Assembly (NCBI RefSeq): GCF_031877795.1
Contig: NC_133933.1
Coordinates: forward strand, 62,756,984 to 62,820,983
Reading direction: 5' to 3'
DNA from: Strix aluco
Taxonomy: Eukaryota; Chordata; Aves; Strigiformes; Strigidae
Length of the DNA stretch: 64,000 nt
A program made the translations under genes and the position numbers. The notes under the pieces were generated by a model. The model saw nothing but the letters and a program-made list of their open reading frames with translations. It ran no database searches and was not told the origin of the DNA. Positions 12,401-24,064 of this stretch are shown here, one piece after another; the first letter of the stretch is position 1, and every line of letters starts with the position of its first letter.

Positions 12401-13900
12401 CTGTTAACCTAGCACTGACAGTTCTCAACAACACCATATCCCTCAGCGCTATGTCGACCCAACTCTTAAATACCTCCAGGGATGGGGACTCCACCACTTC
12501 CCTGGGCAGCCCATTCCAATGCCTAACAACCTGTTCTGTAAAGAAATACTTCCTAATATCCAGGCTAAACCTTCCCTGATGCAACTTGAGGTCATTACCT
12601 CTTGTCTTATCACTTGTTACTTGGTTAAAGAGACTCATCCCCAGCTCTTTGCAACCTTCTTTCAGGTAGTTGTAGAGGGCAATGAGTTCTTCCCTCAGCC
12701 TCCTCCAGACTAAACAACCCCAGTTCCCTCAGCCACTCCTCATACGACATGTGCTCCAGACCCTTCACCAGCTTCGTTGCCCTTCTCTGGACACGCTCGA
12801 GTAATTCAATGTGCTTTTTGTAGTGAGGGGCCCAAAACTGAACACAGTAATCGAGGTGTGGCCTCACCAGTGCCGAGTCCAGGGGTAAGATCCCTTCCCT
12901 GTCCCTGCTGGCCACGCTATTTCTGATACAAGCCAGGATGCCATTGGCCTTCTTGGCCACCTGGGCACACTGCTGGCTCCTGTTCAGCCGGCTGTCAATC
13001 AACACCCCCAGGTCCCTCTCTGACTTGGCAGCTCTCCAGCCACTCCTCCCCAAGCCTGTAGTGATGCTGGGGGTTGTTGTGGCCCAAGTGCAGCACCTGG
13101 CATTTGGCCTTATTGAAACTCCTACCGTTGGCCTTAGCCCATCGCTCCAGCCTGTCCAGATCTCTCTGCAGAGCCTCCCTACCCTCGAGCAGATCAACAC
13201 TCCCACCCAACTTGGTGTCATCTGCAAACTTACTGAGGGTGCACTCGATCCCCTCGTCTAGATCATCAATAAAGATGTTAAACAGGAGTGGCCCCAAAAC
13301 CGAGCCCTGGAGGACACCACTCGTGACCGGCCGCCAACCGGATTTAACTCCATTCACCACAACTCCTTGGGCCCGGCCATCCAGCCAGTTTTTTACCCAG
13401 CAAAGCATGTGCCCATCCAAGCCACGAGCAGACAGTTTCGCCAGGAGAATGCTGTGGGAAACGGTGTCAAAGGCCTTACTGAAGTCAAGGTAGACAACAT
13501 CCACAGCCTTTCCCTCATCCAATAAGCAGGTCGCCCTGTTGTAGAAGGAGATCAGGTTTGTCATGCAGGACCTGCCTTTCATAAACCCATGCTGACTGGG
13601 CCTGATCCCCTGGTTGTCCTGCATGTGCTGTGTGATGGTACTCAGGATGAGCTGCTCCATCAGCTTCCCAGGCACCGACGTCAAGCTGACAGGCCTGTAA
13701 TTTCCCGGATCATCCTTCTGACCCTTCTTATAGATGGGCGTCACATTGGCCAGTTTCCAATCTGTCGGGACCTCCCCGGTCAGCCAGGACTGCTGGTAAA
13801 TGATGGAAAGCGGCTTGGCGAGCACCCCAGCCAGTTCCTTCAGCACCCTTGGGTGTATCCCATCAGGTCCCTTCGACTTGAGTACTGGTGCAAGTTTTCC
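12343..13900 (-). mobile_element. CR1 LINE, 5'-truncated, well preserved
   Basis: Minus-strand CR1. Its 3' end lies at the left: two ATTCTGT-type octamer units (seen on plus as ACAGAATCACAGAAT near 12346-12364), preceded by the conserved GGAAAGGACCTTGAAGATC box in complement. The element continues into ORF2 (RT and C-terminal domain) and stops abruptly near 13,890-13,905, inside the sequence upstream of the [10 protein letters not shown] motif. This is the usual 5' truncation from incomplete reverse transcription. GC and CpG content is visibly higher than in the flanks. No obvious target-site duplication is seen, as is usual for CR1. Confidence 0.97.
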
Positions 13901-13905
13901 GTCTG
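12360..13905 (-). pseudogene. CR1 ORF2 reverse transcriptase and C-terminal domain
   Basis: Codes for the RT used in target-primed reverse transcription of CR1 RNA. The upstream frame (to about 13,030) runs through [33 protein letters not shown], motif A ([13 protein letters not shown]), the [17 protein letters not shown] region and an intact FADDTK box with both catalytic aspartates. The frame then shifts near 13,025-13,035 into [11 protein letters not shown]...[11 protein letters not shown] (thumb and C-terminal region), and shifts again near 12,690-12,710 into [12 protein letters not shown] at the C-terminus. No in-frame stop interrupts the first 300 codons. The endonuclease half and ORF1 are absent because of 5' truncation, so the copy cannot move on its own. 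Two shifts and no early stops point to a fairly young insertion. Confidence 0.92.
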
Positions 13906-14885
13906 TGAAAGACACAAAACTAAGCTTTAGACTCCTGCTATGAGAGAGTGACAGGATTTTTCCCTTCAAATAGATGTTAGATGGCTATCTTCTTTAACAA
14001 CAGCTTCCAAGAGAATTTGGGACATGGGCCCAGAGGTTGTTCAGTGACACGGTGCTCTCTAGGTTTAGAAGTAGAGCTAATAAAGAGAGAACTGATTCAG
14101 ACTATTATCAGAGTGAATCCAAGAAATCACTGACCACATGGATTCTCTGGAGAATTATCTCCATTATTTCTACAGTTGGGACCTGCTACAGTGGGAATAT
14201 TTCTGTGCAAAAGGTTGTTGTAGTAGAACAACTTGTGTCCTGTTATTTGTGATTTCTCAAATTTGCTGAATGTTTTCTACCAGAACTTGTGACACGTTTA
14301 TGCAAAGGATGATGCTTGCCTTGAAAGAAAACAGTTCTGCCCAGGTCAGCCCTAGGAAAGAAGAAAATTCTTACACAACCAAACACAAGGGCACCACTCT
14401 CAGAGTAGGATTTTCGACAAAGCAAGCAAGCTGCGTTAACAGCAAGGAGAAGAACACCAGCTTTTTAGAAACTGAATATCCATCTGACATCATTGGGCAA
14501 AAAAGCTCACTGGGAAAGAGACAACATATGCCATGTTCCAGAGGGAAAGTCATGATTGAGCACAATCACGAAAGTGAATTATTGCATGAGAAAAAAAAAT
14601 GTTGTGAAATAAAAGTGGTGAAAAGCATGCAAGGTCTCTGGCCTTGTAAACGTATGCTACACATAGGAGCTGATACCCAGGTACATGCTCCGAATAGCAT
14701 TCTGGCCCCAGGCCGGGTGAGAAAGCATGACTAGTGTATAGATATAATAAGGGAGCAAATAAGACAATATTTTGATACTGCTCTTTATTTCAGTGAAACG
14801 CCTACTGTCTGAGGATCTCAAAATACTTCATAAAATATCACTAACATGATGCTTGGAGTGACACAGAGACAGACATCTTTTGCCT

Positions 14886-14899
14886 CTGTGTGTGTGTGT
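14886..14899. repeat. Short (TG)n run
   Basis: About seven TG dinucleotides in unique sequence. Confidence 0.8.
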
Positions 14900-17800
14900 C
14901 ACTACCCTTATCAGAGAGTATATCATAGGTAGAAGGAAGTTAAAAGGCTGAATAATAATTGCACAAGTCATGTGGATATTTAAAACCAAATTAAGTTTGT
15001 CTAATTAAGTATCCAGGTAATTTAATACAGAGCTCCAGCAGAAATAAGGGCTTCCTACTATAGATTAATAGTGAGTATCTCACTACAGAATGCTCTTGTG
15101 TGATGCCCCACACACAATCATGGCCTATAATCTTTCCCAAATGCAGAACAAACTGAAAAAGAAAGTAGAGAGAAAGGCAGAGAAAAATACAGGCAATTAA
15201 AGTCTATATCCACGAAATAATATTAATGTTCTGGATGTAGACAAGTAATCAGAGCAATCAATAGGATCAAGCTGAAGACCAGATTCAGATACATGTAGTA
15301 GGAAGCTGGCCTGTGGGTAGAAGAAGCCACAAAAAGGAGGCAGCATAGCTAGTTTACTGTCTCCTTAACGCAGAACAAAATGCTGGCAGGTGACAGTAAA
15401 CACAAAGAGATTGAAGAAGATGGCTCTCTGGAGAAAGGCCCTTGTCAGAACTTTTAGAACACAAGAAAAAGAAAGGCAGATTTTTGTTTTCTTGTTTTCA
15501 AGTCAATTTTGAAACTGAGTGTAGTTCTGTAGGAAAGAGAATTGTTCCCTGGGGGAATTAGGGAAGTTGTAGAGTTCAAACAGAATGAAGAACAGGGGGA
15601 AATCGATATTTTTTTCTCTAGAGGGTTGCTTTCAATAGTTGGTGCTCTCTGGAATCAAGGCAGAAATTAAAAAAACAAAAACAAAACCGGAAGTCCTCCA
15701 CCTCTAAATTCTTCACTATTGCAAAAAAAAAAAAAATATTACAAAGGGTCAATCATTTGTCAGTGAGACTTCTGGAGTTTTGACTAACCTTTCTGTCTAA
15801 TATTTCATAACAATCTGGGGAACACATAGGAATAGAAACTCTTGGAGGGGATGCTCGTTCTTTCCTCGCACCTTGCCTCATCATCCATCAGTTTGTTTAT
15901 TTGCTCTCTGAACACTTCCTGTGCCCACAGAAAAAATACTGCAAGGTCATGTAATCAGATGGTACCCTAGTATGTGCATATTCTATCTAGCATAGCAGGA
16001 CTGGATGGCATTTCCTGACCTTTAAAATGGAAGACGTTTTTATCCTAACCAGTGAGACCCTGATATAAATAATCCAGATATTAAAACCCAACCATTTAAT
16101 ACTTTCCCTTTAGATCTATTTCAGTAGCTACATTTTCTTGCAGCAGCCATCCAGGTGGTATTCTCCTACTCTCTGCATAGCACTGAAAAGTACAGAGCTT
16201 ATAGCTCTGCCCTTAATTGGTAGTGGCATGTCAAGAAACACTGATAGTTCTGAAAGTCTTGCATGCATTAAGAAGATCACTGTTGTCTTTAATGTTCAGG
16301 TCTCCTGAAATGGCAGGCATTTGCCTTTCATTCTCCCCCTCCTCCCTTCTTCATATCCCTCTCCCCAAATAAAATCTTCACAGGAAAAAAAAAAAAATCA
16401 GCTGGGAGCAGGTGGTTTTAAGCAAAGCAAATTATGTTTTCTGCTTCACTGGACTATCTCCTGACCTGCAGTGGGAGAAATCCCAGACCATGCATGCCAG
16501 ACCCAGGGAGCTTCCATCAGCCAGGGACATTTCTGAAGGACAGCAAGTTACTAGGAGTACCAAGATGAAAGCTTAGTGGGCTAACTTGAATTTAATGGGA
16601 TATATTACATCCTAGATTGTTGTCATGTTGGTTTAGTGCTGTTCTGGGCAGACAGCTCCAAAATTTCACTGAAGCAGCTTTGGACATGACAATGATTCAT
16701 AGTTGCTTTCTTTTGACACCAAAAGATGAAATGAAACTGGAATAAGAAAATGGCATTATTCCTCAAACTCCCCTCAGTTTCTTTTAGAAAAAATCTTTGG
16801 TGCAGACAGTCCTCCAGACCAATTTCTACAGCCACTCATTGAAAGGATCTGTAAGCAGATTCACAGAAACAGAGTTGCTTTAATGGAAATACTCATTCTG
16901 AAGTCCCTACTGAACTGTATGCATCTTCAGTGATCTATGCATCCTTAGTGATATGCATGCTTTGTCTAGTTGCCGTACAGACTCAGTATGGCCAGTGTAT
17001 CCCATTTGTACAACACAGGACCGTACTCATACTGAGCAGAATCCGTATGCTGCTGTTGAGTCTCTGAGTCTCTTGGGGAAAATGCCAATATTTGGGAAAG
17101 GACCAAACCCCTTTTCCTTCCCTTCCAGCATCAGCTCTGTTACACCACTGGCTGGGAGGAGAGCTGCATGCTGGACCTTCCTGTACCATTCCCACAGGCA
17201 TGTTTCCTGAAGACATGTCCTTGGGGGCCTGGAAGTGCAGCCAGGGCTGTCCTGTTACCGGTGTCATGAAAGCCTGTAACAGTGAGGAGGAGAGGGAAGG
17301 AAAAGACAAAATTTGAGATGGCCATTCTACTCCGGGGCAGGGAAGCTACCCTACATGACTGCAAGATGTGTGTTCTGACTCAGTTTCTGTTTCAAAGAAT
17401 GATTTGTGATGTTGGGGAGAACAGAAATACTACTTTCTCAGAAGGCCGCAGTGGTTCAGAACAGCAGCAGAGAACTGATACCTTACCCTCAATAGCAGCT
17501 TTAGAACTGGGCCACAGCAAGAGCTCTAGGGGGAAAACTGAGTTGGCCAAAGATCTTTCTGGAAGCACATGTGGCAAATTAGCAGCTGGGATGCATTTTG
17601 GAAGTATATGATTCATTTTCATTCAAAAGAGGTAAAATCAGTCACATGACCAAAGGTCTACAGGAAGCCTGTACTTATGAAAATCTGAACCCACATCAGC
17701 CTTCTGTTCTCCAAAACATACGGTATGTGAAGTCTTCCACCTGTACTCCTCAAAATGATTTGCAAATGTTGTTTCTCACAGTCCATCCACCACTGCTGTA

Positions 17801-19175
17801 ATAATGTTATCCATCCAAGCACACATTTCCCATGCAACTAATTACTTCAGCTCTCCTACTAGCTTGTCAGAAAATCTCGTTGTGCTGGTGTTGCTAATGC
17901 TTGCAACAGAATTTCATCATCCTTACTTGAGTCTCACAAAAGGGTGGAGGCTAAGCAACATTTACTTTTCTGGCAGGTGCTGGGAATTGCCTCTGGGGAT
18001 GAATCTAAGCATGGCAGAAATAAATAGGTTCTTTCTCTTTCTCAAAGCAGAGTTTTTGCTCTCATGTCTGCTCCGAAGGCTCTATGTAGCATCATTTCAA
18101 TTTCTCCCTAAATACCTAAAGTTTTCCACACTCTGAATGTTTCAGAATCAGGATGACCTGAACCCAAGTATTTTTTCTGTGTATACCACAAACCTGGGCA
18201 ACATTTAAGGTAATTACTTGAACGTGAATATGAGATTTGCTCTAGGTCAATGTGTTAAAGAGATGATGAATTTAGGGCTGTTTCCAGTGGAGAGCTTTTC
18301 TTGTATTACCAAATACTTCATGAAACATCTTGCATCAAAGAAAAGTATTGAAGGAAGCCCAGATATTTCTATACGTTTGTCCTGTTTACTATCCACTGCC
18401 CCGCAGTTCAAAACTGATCCTGACACTAGTAATTTATGAAAGTGGATTCTGCGGCCAAAGGCAGAGAGACTGGGAGGATTCAAGACAAAATCATGTCCAG
18501 GTCCCTACCTAGAAATGGGTCAGCTCTGAGCCCTAAGGAAAAGGGTACACCCTGTGTGATCCAATTTACTGCAGTACAACTCCAGGGCTTGACATCTGCG
18601 TTCAGGCTTCGCTCCCCAAAATCCATTTGCTTTAGAAGGTGGGATGTTGGAGAGGAAGGAGAGGAGCTGTAAGAAACAAATGACTAACTGCAAGAGGTGG
18701 CAATTGGACTCAGCATGTTCTGCTAATACACACCTGATAAAAAGCATTTTTTTTCTCCTCACTGCAAGCAACCAGTTTTATTAACATTGAACAATAATGT
18801 GGAATGACTGTGGGGGAAAAAAATGTTTAAAATAATAAAAAGAAACCCTGCAGGTGAGCAAGATTGATTTTAATAAAAGTAACAGAAGAAATATATCTCT
18901 GGGACATTTTCTCCCCCCACTCCTCTTCGAAGGGTAAGATGTGCCGAGTCTGGAGTTGTCAGTCTTACCAGCAGGAGGCCAGTGACAAGTTGAACAGTGT
19001 GGCTGACAGGACTGAAGTCAAATCCCCAAGAGGAGTAGTGCAGTGCAGAATGGCCAATATTACAGATTATGTGGGGGAGCAGGGATGCACCAGGGTTATT
19101 CAGATATCATTACAACAGCAAAAATAAACCCTGAAACAACAACAACCCACAAACAAATCAGAATGACAGCTCTGC

Positions 19176-19194
19176 AAAAAAAAAAAAAAAAAAA
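19176..19194 (+). repeat. Poly-A run
   Basis: About 19 adenines. An AATAAA lies about 50 bases upstream (near 19,122), a layout that could mark a retrocopy tail, but I recognise no parent gene and see no target duplication. Confidence 0.7.
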
Positions 19195-20167
19195 GCATCA
19201 AGAACTGATCTCCATCAGATTCAAATCATACTGAATTACAAAGAAAAATATCACTAGCAACAGACATGCATTACATCTCACACTCCTTGAAGAGGGCAGA
19301 TAGAGTGGCAAGGTGCTCATATTCTTTTAAAAATACAAGTCTTGGTGACTTAAGATTACAGCCAGGATGAAAGTGATGGATGCAGTCCAACACAATACCT
19401 TCTCGGCATTACACTCTGCAGTGACCACATAGCTCTCGCTCAGCGTTTAACTGTCCAAGACTTATCAGGTAACAGCAGTGTCACTCCCACAGTAATTACT
19501 CACTCAAGTAGCAGCTACATGGATGTGTAGTACATTAGATTTTCACAGTATGTGACATTTTTGCTGGTATGGTGAAAAATCAGCATTTGTGCTTAAAACT
19601 TTGAAGTTGTTTCTCTGCAACATGTTGTGCTAAGCTTTTTTTTTTCTCCCACTTGTCTTCAGAAGCCATCTCCTCATGCCACTCACTCTTCAGGATGGCA
19701 GCAAACCACCTGCTGAGCTATGAAGTCCTATTATTCAGAGGAATTCTTCTTGTAGTTTTTATCAGTGTTCTGCAGCAGCTTGTCTTATCTAACACACTTG
19801 TTGGGAAAAGAGAACTTGAAGGCTTTCCCAACTTTGCATCTTGCAGGTTTGCCTACTCTCTTAGGCTTTAACGGCCTTTTGGACTGTTGCTCATTGTCTG
19901 CACCGACTAGGTGCTTTATCACAATCTCTATCACACAAGAACAAATCTAGGAAACTTCTGTCCTCAAAACATAAGTGGGAAAAAGATTCTTTGATATTGC
20001 ATCTTGCAAACAACCTATTTTTGAGAAATAATCTTGAAGTATCAGCATGGATCCCTACTCCAGAGGACAGCTACATCATATCTAATCAGTCTAGTAGGCT
20101 GGCCACTGGGATAATGGGATTCCAAGGGCAGACCTGGGTGAATGTGCTCAATGCCAGCTTACTCACA

Positions 20168-20260
20168 AAACAACAAAAAAAAAAAAAAAAAAAAAGAAGA
20201 AAAGAAAAACAGAGAGAGACCAAGAAGAAGCGACAGCAGATTTGGGGCAGAAGAGGAAGA
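20168..20260 (+). repeat. Poly-A followed by purine-rich tract
   Basis: About 25 adenines pass into an A/G-rich stretch with AGAGAGAG. The lysine-rich open frame across it is a consequence of the composition. Confidence 0.8.
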
Positions 20261-20498
20261 TAAGTCCTATTTCCAAATGTTGATCACATTTGGTGATTAG
20301 TCTCAGCCAAGAAAAATGAAGGAGGGTTTTTTTGGTAAGATTTCAAAACAAATCTGGATTTCTGTTCTGAAATAGGATTTTTCTGTAGAAAAAGAGAGCT
20401 AAATAAAAAGACCATGAGAAAGGTCTAGCCTCAAATAGCACATGGGAACACTTGGTGTCAGGCTGACTGCAATGTTTCAGTTCAATGTCTCATCCCTC

Positions 20499-20521
20499 TC
20501 CCCCCCCTGCCCCCCCCCCCC
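20499..20521. repeat. Poly-C run
   Basis: Two cytosine runs (7 and 11 or more) separated by TG. The complementary strand is G-rich and could stack as a quadruplex with its neighbours. Confidence 0.85.
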
Positions 20522-20588
20522 TTTACTTTAAATGTCATAGATACAATGTTCTGGTTTATTTTAAAACACATTGCAATTGTATAAATAA

Positions 20589-20611
20589 ATACATACATAC
20601 ATACATACATG
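20589..20611. repeat. (ATAC)n microsatellite
   Basis: About five ATAC/ACAT units following AAAT units. Confidence 0.85.
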
Positions 20612-22479
20612 ACCTGTTATTCACAAAGCTCTGCTTAAGGGAGCTAGAGCCCGATCTGACAGAGTTGTTTCAAAGGTACCACCAAAAAGTGCACTTCCAG
20701 GTAATGCAGAGGTGAATTTACCTGGTGAAGGGCGGGGGGGAAAGAGTGCAAGAGGAAGTGAGGGAAAGAAGTTGCATTTTCTGTCCCTACCTTGCATGGG
20801 TGGCTGCCCAAGGCAGGTAATCCACTGCCCTGTGGTAGAACGTGTTTACATAGATGACATCGTGAACTCTCACATGACGCACCTGCAAGATGCCAATAAT
20901 GTTTGCTGTCTGGTGAGAGCAGCTTTCACACTGCTAGTTTATGGTTTTCCCTCTCAGCAGTAACTTTGAATTTATCAGAACAGGCTGTTCTACATGTATG
21001 GCTGACATTGCAATTTATTGTATCCCACACATTATACCCAAGCATATGTCCCTATGTGAAATGCTGTTTTACTCGTTCAGCATTCATGCATGGATGATTT
21101 CTTGTGCCTAAAGTATTTAATCTAATGGGCACTTTTGGTATACACAACTACAGGCACTAAGACTAAGGATTTAAAATACTAGACCAATATATTATATAAA
21201 TGAAAATCTCTTTGGCACCCACAGATATAATATAGTATTTGGGCTTTCTGACCTTGAGTACAATTTTCATATACTCATAAAAAATTGATAGTGCTTCTCA
21301 TTATCCATTCCCTTCTCCTCAGCCCGCCCGCTCTCCTCTCCCACATCACAGCCGCCACTTCCGATTCCCCAGTCCTGTACATCAGCCTTATGGTCACCTC
21401 CAGAGGTCTCTGGGGGCAAATCTTTCAGGCGCTGCAAGGAGGCTGCTGTGCTCTGTAATCCTCAGGAGCATATCAGGGAACACACCTCTTCACTTTCAGT
21501 CAAGAAATTGACATGCACTTATTCCCAAACATGAGATGCAAAGAAAGCTTTCCACAGCTACATGTGTCTTTAAGTGGTTTGCAGCACAGCACTAGGTTTC
21601 TCAGAAACCTGCTTCTCTAAGACATCAGTCAAGCTACAGCTCGGGTTCTAGCCATCCCATTGTTCAGGCATCAGCACAATAGTTCATTCCTAGTATTTTG
21701 GGGGTTTTATTATTCCTGCTTTAAAAAAGGCTTATACACTCTATGATTGAATTAATAAGAGAAAAAGCTTTAATGGGGAATAATGTGTATCTAATTATTA
21801 ATGTACTATAGAACTTAGCTTTTATATTGCAATTTATATTGCAATTACCTTCTTTGTGATATAAAGCAGAACAATACAGAGGAAGAACTTCTTTATTAAT
21901 GCCTAATAGCATGGTAATTTAAAATATTCGAGTTTCTTTAATAAGGTGCTGTATGAATGTTACCTAATTTGACAAGATTAATTATACAATTAATTTGAGA
22001 CTGCTCTCAATTAAATTAGTAAAAATTCTTAAGAATACAGGAACCTAACATGAAGTGAGATACCTATTAAACAGGATATTAATTAGACAGAGATGAAATA
22101 ATGCATGCTTTGTTAATATAAAGGGCGTTGAGGAGTTGTTAAAGATGTATTCTTTCATTACTTTAATAAAATAAAGGTAGTCCAGGCACAAAACAATTTC
22201 AGACAATCCTTCAGAAGACTGTGTAATAGAAGCCAGTGCCAGTCCTGCCACAAGGACTGAGGGGCATGATTCTTACCTCAGACCAGATTTATTCTAAGTT
22301 GTTTGATCCTGTAGAACTACTCCAGTGTTACTGAAGGGTAAATTCGCATACAGTCCCAATGGAGCAGTGGGAGTAGGAGGTGGAGGTCAGTCTTGGATTA
22401 GAAAATATGCTCCAGTTAAATTTGTATAAAAAGATGAAAAAGAATGATGCACCACAGCATCATAAGTTCATAAAATGAG

Positions 22480-23300
22480 ACAGGGTAGAGTTCAGAATGC
22501 TAGCAGGAGAGAACAAGGTAAATGACAGGATCATAACTATGGGCTTCAGAAGAGAGGACTTTGTTCAGGGACCTGCTGGAAGCATCCCATGGGAACAGTC
22601 CTAGAGAGAAGAGGGAGACAGCAGAGCTGATTTTCAAGGATCACCTTCTCCAAGATCTAGAATTGTCCATACTGCCTTGTGAATCAAAGGTGGTAGGAGG
22701 GTTGCATAGATGAATAAACTGCTCCTGAAAAAACTCCAACATAAAATAGAAGCATGCAAGAGATGGAAAACAGGGGTCAGGCAACCCAGGAGGAACAAAG
22801 ACACTGTCCAAGTGTGCAGCAATGAGGTTAGGAAAACCAAAGCCCACTGGGAACTCAATCTGGCAAAGGACATGAAGGGCACCAAGAGCTGCTACAGGTA
22901 CAACAGCGGGAAAAGGAAGACTAAGGAGAATGTGGGCCTGCTGTTGAAAGGGAATGAGGACATTTACAAAAAGCTATGGAGAAGACCAAGGTCACCATTA
23001 CTTCTGCACCTTTATTTTTACTGGAAAGACCAGCCTTCAGTATCCCAGGCACCAGAAATCAGGAGGAAGGTCTGGAGCAAGGAAAACTTACTCTTTGTGA
23101 AGTAAGTAGGGAACACTTAAACAAACCAGACATACACAAGTCCCTGGGACCTGATGGGAGGCACCCACAAGTGCTCAGGTAGCTGGCCAGTGTCATTGTG
23201 AGGCCGGCCTCGATTACCTTTGAAAGATCATGGTGATCAGGGGAGGTTTCCATCTTAAGTGAAAGGCAGCAGTGGATGCTAATTTTTCCAAAGGATAGAC
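22480..23300 (+). mobile_element. CR1 LINE fragment (endonuclease C-terminus to RT start)
   Basis: Plus-strand CR1 ORF2 remnant. It aligns by eye with 35,080-35,910 of the long copy: a VEF-type block near 22,488, GFRREDF near 22,540, the IPWE block near 22,590, MNKLLLKKLQHK at 22,710, NEVRKTKA...ELNLAKDMKG, YNSGKRKTKENVG, and HPQVLR near 23,160. It is truncated at both ends and carries several frameshifts and a stop after HPQVLR. The left edge is uncertain by about 50 bases. Confidence 0.88.
22710..23105 (+). pseudogene. CR1 ORF2 linker remnant (between endonuclease and RT)
   Basis: This 131-codon open stretch is the lysine/arginine-rich connector of CR1 ORF2. It starts at MNKLLLKKLQHK and holds the conserved VRKTKAH.ELNLAKDMKG and GKRKTKENVG blocks also present at 35,323-35,560. 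Relative to that copy it carries a local deletion (after YNSGKRKTKENVG the spacing shortens) and diverges after 'IYKKLWRR'. No catalytic residues of endonuclease or RT fall within it. It is not a host gene. Confidence 0.85.
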
Positions 23301-23934
23301 CACTTTTCTTCCCTCCATTATGAGATGGCACATAAGGTGTCTCTCAGACATGTGGTTTCATGAATTCTTTCTGAGTCAGAGATCCTCTATGGTCATGTGT
23401 TTCCACAGCACACATGTGTGAGCCTAATTTATCATGTGATTTAGAAAGAAAAATCTTACACCAGCTGCCACTTCTTCCCTATTCCCCATATCAACTTTGA
23501 CACTAAGTTCTTTTTGTCACATGAATAGTTGGGGTAAAATATTCTCCTGATATGGATTGGTCTTTTAAACTCAGGCAGTGAAAAGTTCCCCACAAAGATG
23601 GACTATCTCATTTTTCCTTGTAAAACAAATTTTTCTAACTCCATAAACATCTGCTAATTTTAAAAACTAATCTGCTCTGAGTCATCTAAATAGAAAGTTA
23701 GATAAACATGTCCCCTCACAGCCTCCATTGTATTAATTACAACAAAATTCTTGTGAGACAGACAAGCTCTGTTAAACACTTCTTCTTTTCAGGGAAACTG
23801 TCTCCATATGACTTGCGTGAGGTCAGAGAAGAAATCTACAACTTTACTTGAACTCAGTCCTGCTGAGTGCTAGGCTATCACCCATCACTAGAGAGCTGTT
23901 CCTCTACTATCCACCAGTTCACATTTCCATCATG
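23301..23934. other. Unique sequence between two CR1 pieces
   Basis: About 630 bases of AT-rich sequence without recognisable CR1 similarity or a gene. An intact CR1 would need roughly 1.6 kb between the flanking ORF2 and 3' pieces, so either the two pieces are independent insertions or the middle of one element was replaced. Confidence 0.5.
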
Positions 23935-24064
23935 TTCAGCTTTTAAGAAGTCGACATAGCACTTAGGGATATGGCGTATTTGAGAACGGTCAGTGTTAGG
24001 TTAATGGTCGGACTAGATGATCTTCAAGGCCTTTTCCAACCTAGATGATTCTGTGAATCTGTGA
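23935..24064 (+). mobile_element. CR1 3' end fragment
   Basis: Short plus-strand CR1 3' end. It reads through a motif equivalent to the last ORF2 codons of the 12.3 kb copy (ALRDM.YLRTVS.RL pattern), then the GATCTTCAAGGCC-TTTTCCAACCTAGATG box and ATTCTGTG/AATCTGTG octamers at about 24,048-24,064. The octamer type groups it with the 12.3 kb element rather than with the 33-37 kb element. Confidence 0.93.

Larger units (their letters stand above)
13901..22479. other. Long unique non-coding stretch
   Basis: About 8.6 kb without a supported gene. The longest frame is 154 codons (14,270-14,734 plus), with no recognisable domain and ordinary AT-rich composition. Low-complexity runs are a TG run (14,886-14,899), poly-A at 19,176-19,194 and 20,168-20,193, a C-rich run at 20,499-20,521 and ATAC units at 20,589-20,611. 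A GC-richer patch at 21,305-21,480 begins with a good splice-acceptor-like sequence, and 21,720-22,130 is TAAT-rich. Both are treated as findings. Confidence 0.5.

Noticed and set aside
12938-13930. Plus-strand open frames of 107-139 codons across the CR1
   Set aside because: They are antisense to the CR1 reverse transcriptase, which explains their length through its codon bias.
14270-14734. 154-codon plus-strand frame
   Set aside because: Within chance for six frames over 64 kb; no domain, no splice-site pair that I trust, and no codon or CpG shift. Kept only as a note.
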